Source: Notoacmeibacter sp. (GTDB taxonomy: Bacteria; Pseudomonadota; Alphaproteobacteria; Rhizobiales; Rhizobiaceae). From it: a stretch of 50,382 nt of DNA. Below are positions 49,687-50,382 of the stretch, one piece after another. The stretch's first letter is position 1. The number at the start of each line of letters is the position of its first letter. The stretch lies in assembly GCA_019912385.1 (NCBI GenBank), contig JAIOIW010000032.1, positions 1 through 50,382 on the forward strand, in the 5' to 3' direction. A program made the position numbers and the translations under genes. A model generated the notes under the pieces. It had not been told where the DNA came from and ran no database searches. It was given only the letters and a program-made list of their open reading frames with translations.

Positions 49687-50382
49687 ATGGCGACGACACC
49701 GCAACAGACGGTAGCCGAACGTATTCGCGGCGGCTTCGACGAACTGACCCGTGCAGAGCGGCAACTCGCCAATGCGCTGCTGGCGAACTATCCGATGCTC
49801 GGCATCGAAAGTATAACGGCGGTCGCCGAGTCCGCGCGGGTGTCGACGCCGACGGTCGTGCGCATGGCCAAGAAGCTCGGCTTCACCGGATTTCCCGACC
49901 TTCAGGGCGCGCTGCGCAATGAACTTCAGGCGACCATCTCCAATCCGATCGCCAAGCACGACCAGTGGGCGCAAACGGCACCGGAAGACCATATACTCAA
50001 CCGCTTCTCGCGAGCGGTCATGGACAATCTGCGCCAGACGCTGAACCAGCTCGATCCGGCGGTGTTCGACGCGGTCAGCAAGCTTCTCGCCGACCGCCGC
50101 CGCAATGTCCATCTGGTCGGCGGCAGGATCACCCGCTCGCTGGCCGAATATTGCTTCACGCATCTGCAGGTCGTGCGTCCAGGCGTCAGGCTCATCGCAT
50201 CGAACTCCAACGCCTGGCCGCACTATGTCCTCGACATGAAGCAGGGCGACGTGCTGGTGGTTTTCGATATCCGGCGCTACGAGCACGACATCCACAGGCT
50301 CGCCGACATGGCGCGGGCCAGGGGCGTGGAAATCGTGCTGTTCACCGACCAGTGGGGATCGCCTGCCGCCGCCAGCGGGACG
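49687..50382 (+). CDS. MurR/RpiR family transcriptional regulator (cut by window end)
   Basis: The first 232 codons are present and the gene runs off the window. It begins MATTPQQTVAERIRGGFDELTRAERQLANALLANY. The helix-turn-helix is ITAVAESARVSTPTVVRMAKKLGFTGFPDLQGALRNEL (about 40-80), the RpiR signature. A C-terminal SIS sugar-phosphate-binding-type domain starts near residue 125 (VHLVGGRITRSLAEYCFTHLQ). GGGAGG precedes the ATG. It likely regulates the divergent transport/catabolic operon in response to a pathway intermediate. Confidence 0.9.
   Translation, partial: MATTPQQTVAERIRGGFDELTRAERQLANALLANYPMLGIESITAVAESARVSTPTVVRMAKKLGFTGFPDLQGALRNELQATISNPIAKHDQWAQTAPEDHILNRFSRAVMDNLRQTLNQLDPAVFDAVSKLLADRRRNVHLVGGRITRSLAEYCFTHLQVVRPGVRLIASNSNAWPHYVLDMKQGDVLVVFDIRRYEHDIHRLADMARARGVEIVLFTDQWGSPAAASGT

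Overview
The window comes from the chromosome of a GC-rich alphaproteobacterium, most likely of the order Hyphomicrobiales (Rhizobiales). The evidence is the DUF1674 - rsmB - heparinase-like - purH block, a very large NAD-dependent glutamate dehydrogenase (about 1600 aa), the ffh - chorismate mutase - rpsP group, and a palindromic repeat of the kind common in rhizobial genomes. Genus and species cannot be decided from the sequence alone.

Layout. Positions 1-26 kb are mostly core genes: DUF1674, rsmB, heparinase-like protein, purH, an aldo/keto reductase, dxr, typA, dtd, an AhpD-like protein, NAD-GDH with a UMF1-type transporter, rpsP, a frameshifted GNAT gene, chorismate mutase, ffh, a lytic transglycosylase, carbonic anhydrase, pyridoxal kinase, GNAT, ppa and yggU/yggT, then tRNA-Ala(CGC). 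At 26.4-30.5 kb lies a tightly coupled minus-strand signalling operon: group I truncated hemoglobin, class III adenylate cyclase, hybrid histidine kinase and OmpR-type response regulator. At 30.7-41.4 kb lies an accessory oxidation/redox island: alpha/beta hydrolase, DUF1127 protein, two flavoprotein monooxygenases, OsmC protein, a cysteine synthase-glutaredoxin fusion, an MFS transporter, a formylglycine-type sulfatase/phosphonate hydrolase and a GDPD. At 41.7-50.4 kb lies a catabolic operon (N-formylglutamate amidohydrolase-like, TRAP transporter, glutamine-synthetase-like ligase, aldehyde dehydrogenase, iron-type alcohol dehydrogenase) with a divergent RpiR regulator cut by the window end.

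How the genes may work together. Two systems stand out. First, the globin, cyclase, kinase and regulator are joined by 4-base overlaps or a 3-base gap, which suggests a heme-based gas-sensing cassette built from separate proteins instead of one fused sensor. Second, five promoters in the 31.6-37.5 kb island share the same three-box layout, GAAAC-N4-GAAAC-N25/26-C(T/G)GAAAC, each oriented toward the gene it precedes. This points to one unidentified regulator controlling the alpha/beta hydrolase, DUF1127, the two monooxygenases, OsmC and the MFS transporter. The final operon fits a gamma-glutamylation route for an imported amine or amino alcohol, which is an inference from gene content.

Start codons were chosen by ribosome binding site and family length. 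All pattern comparisons were made by eye, with no database searches.
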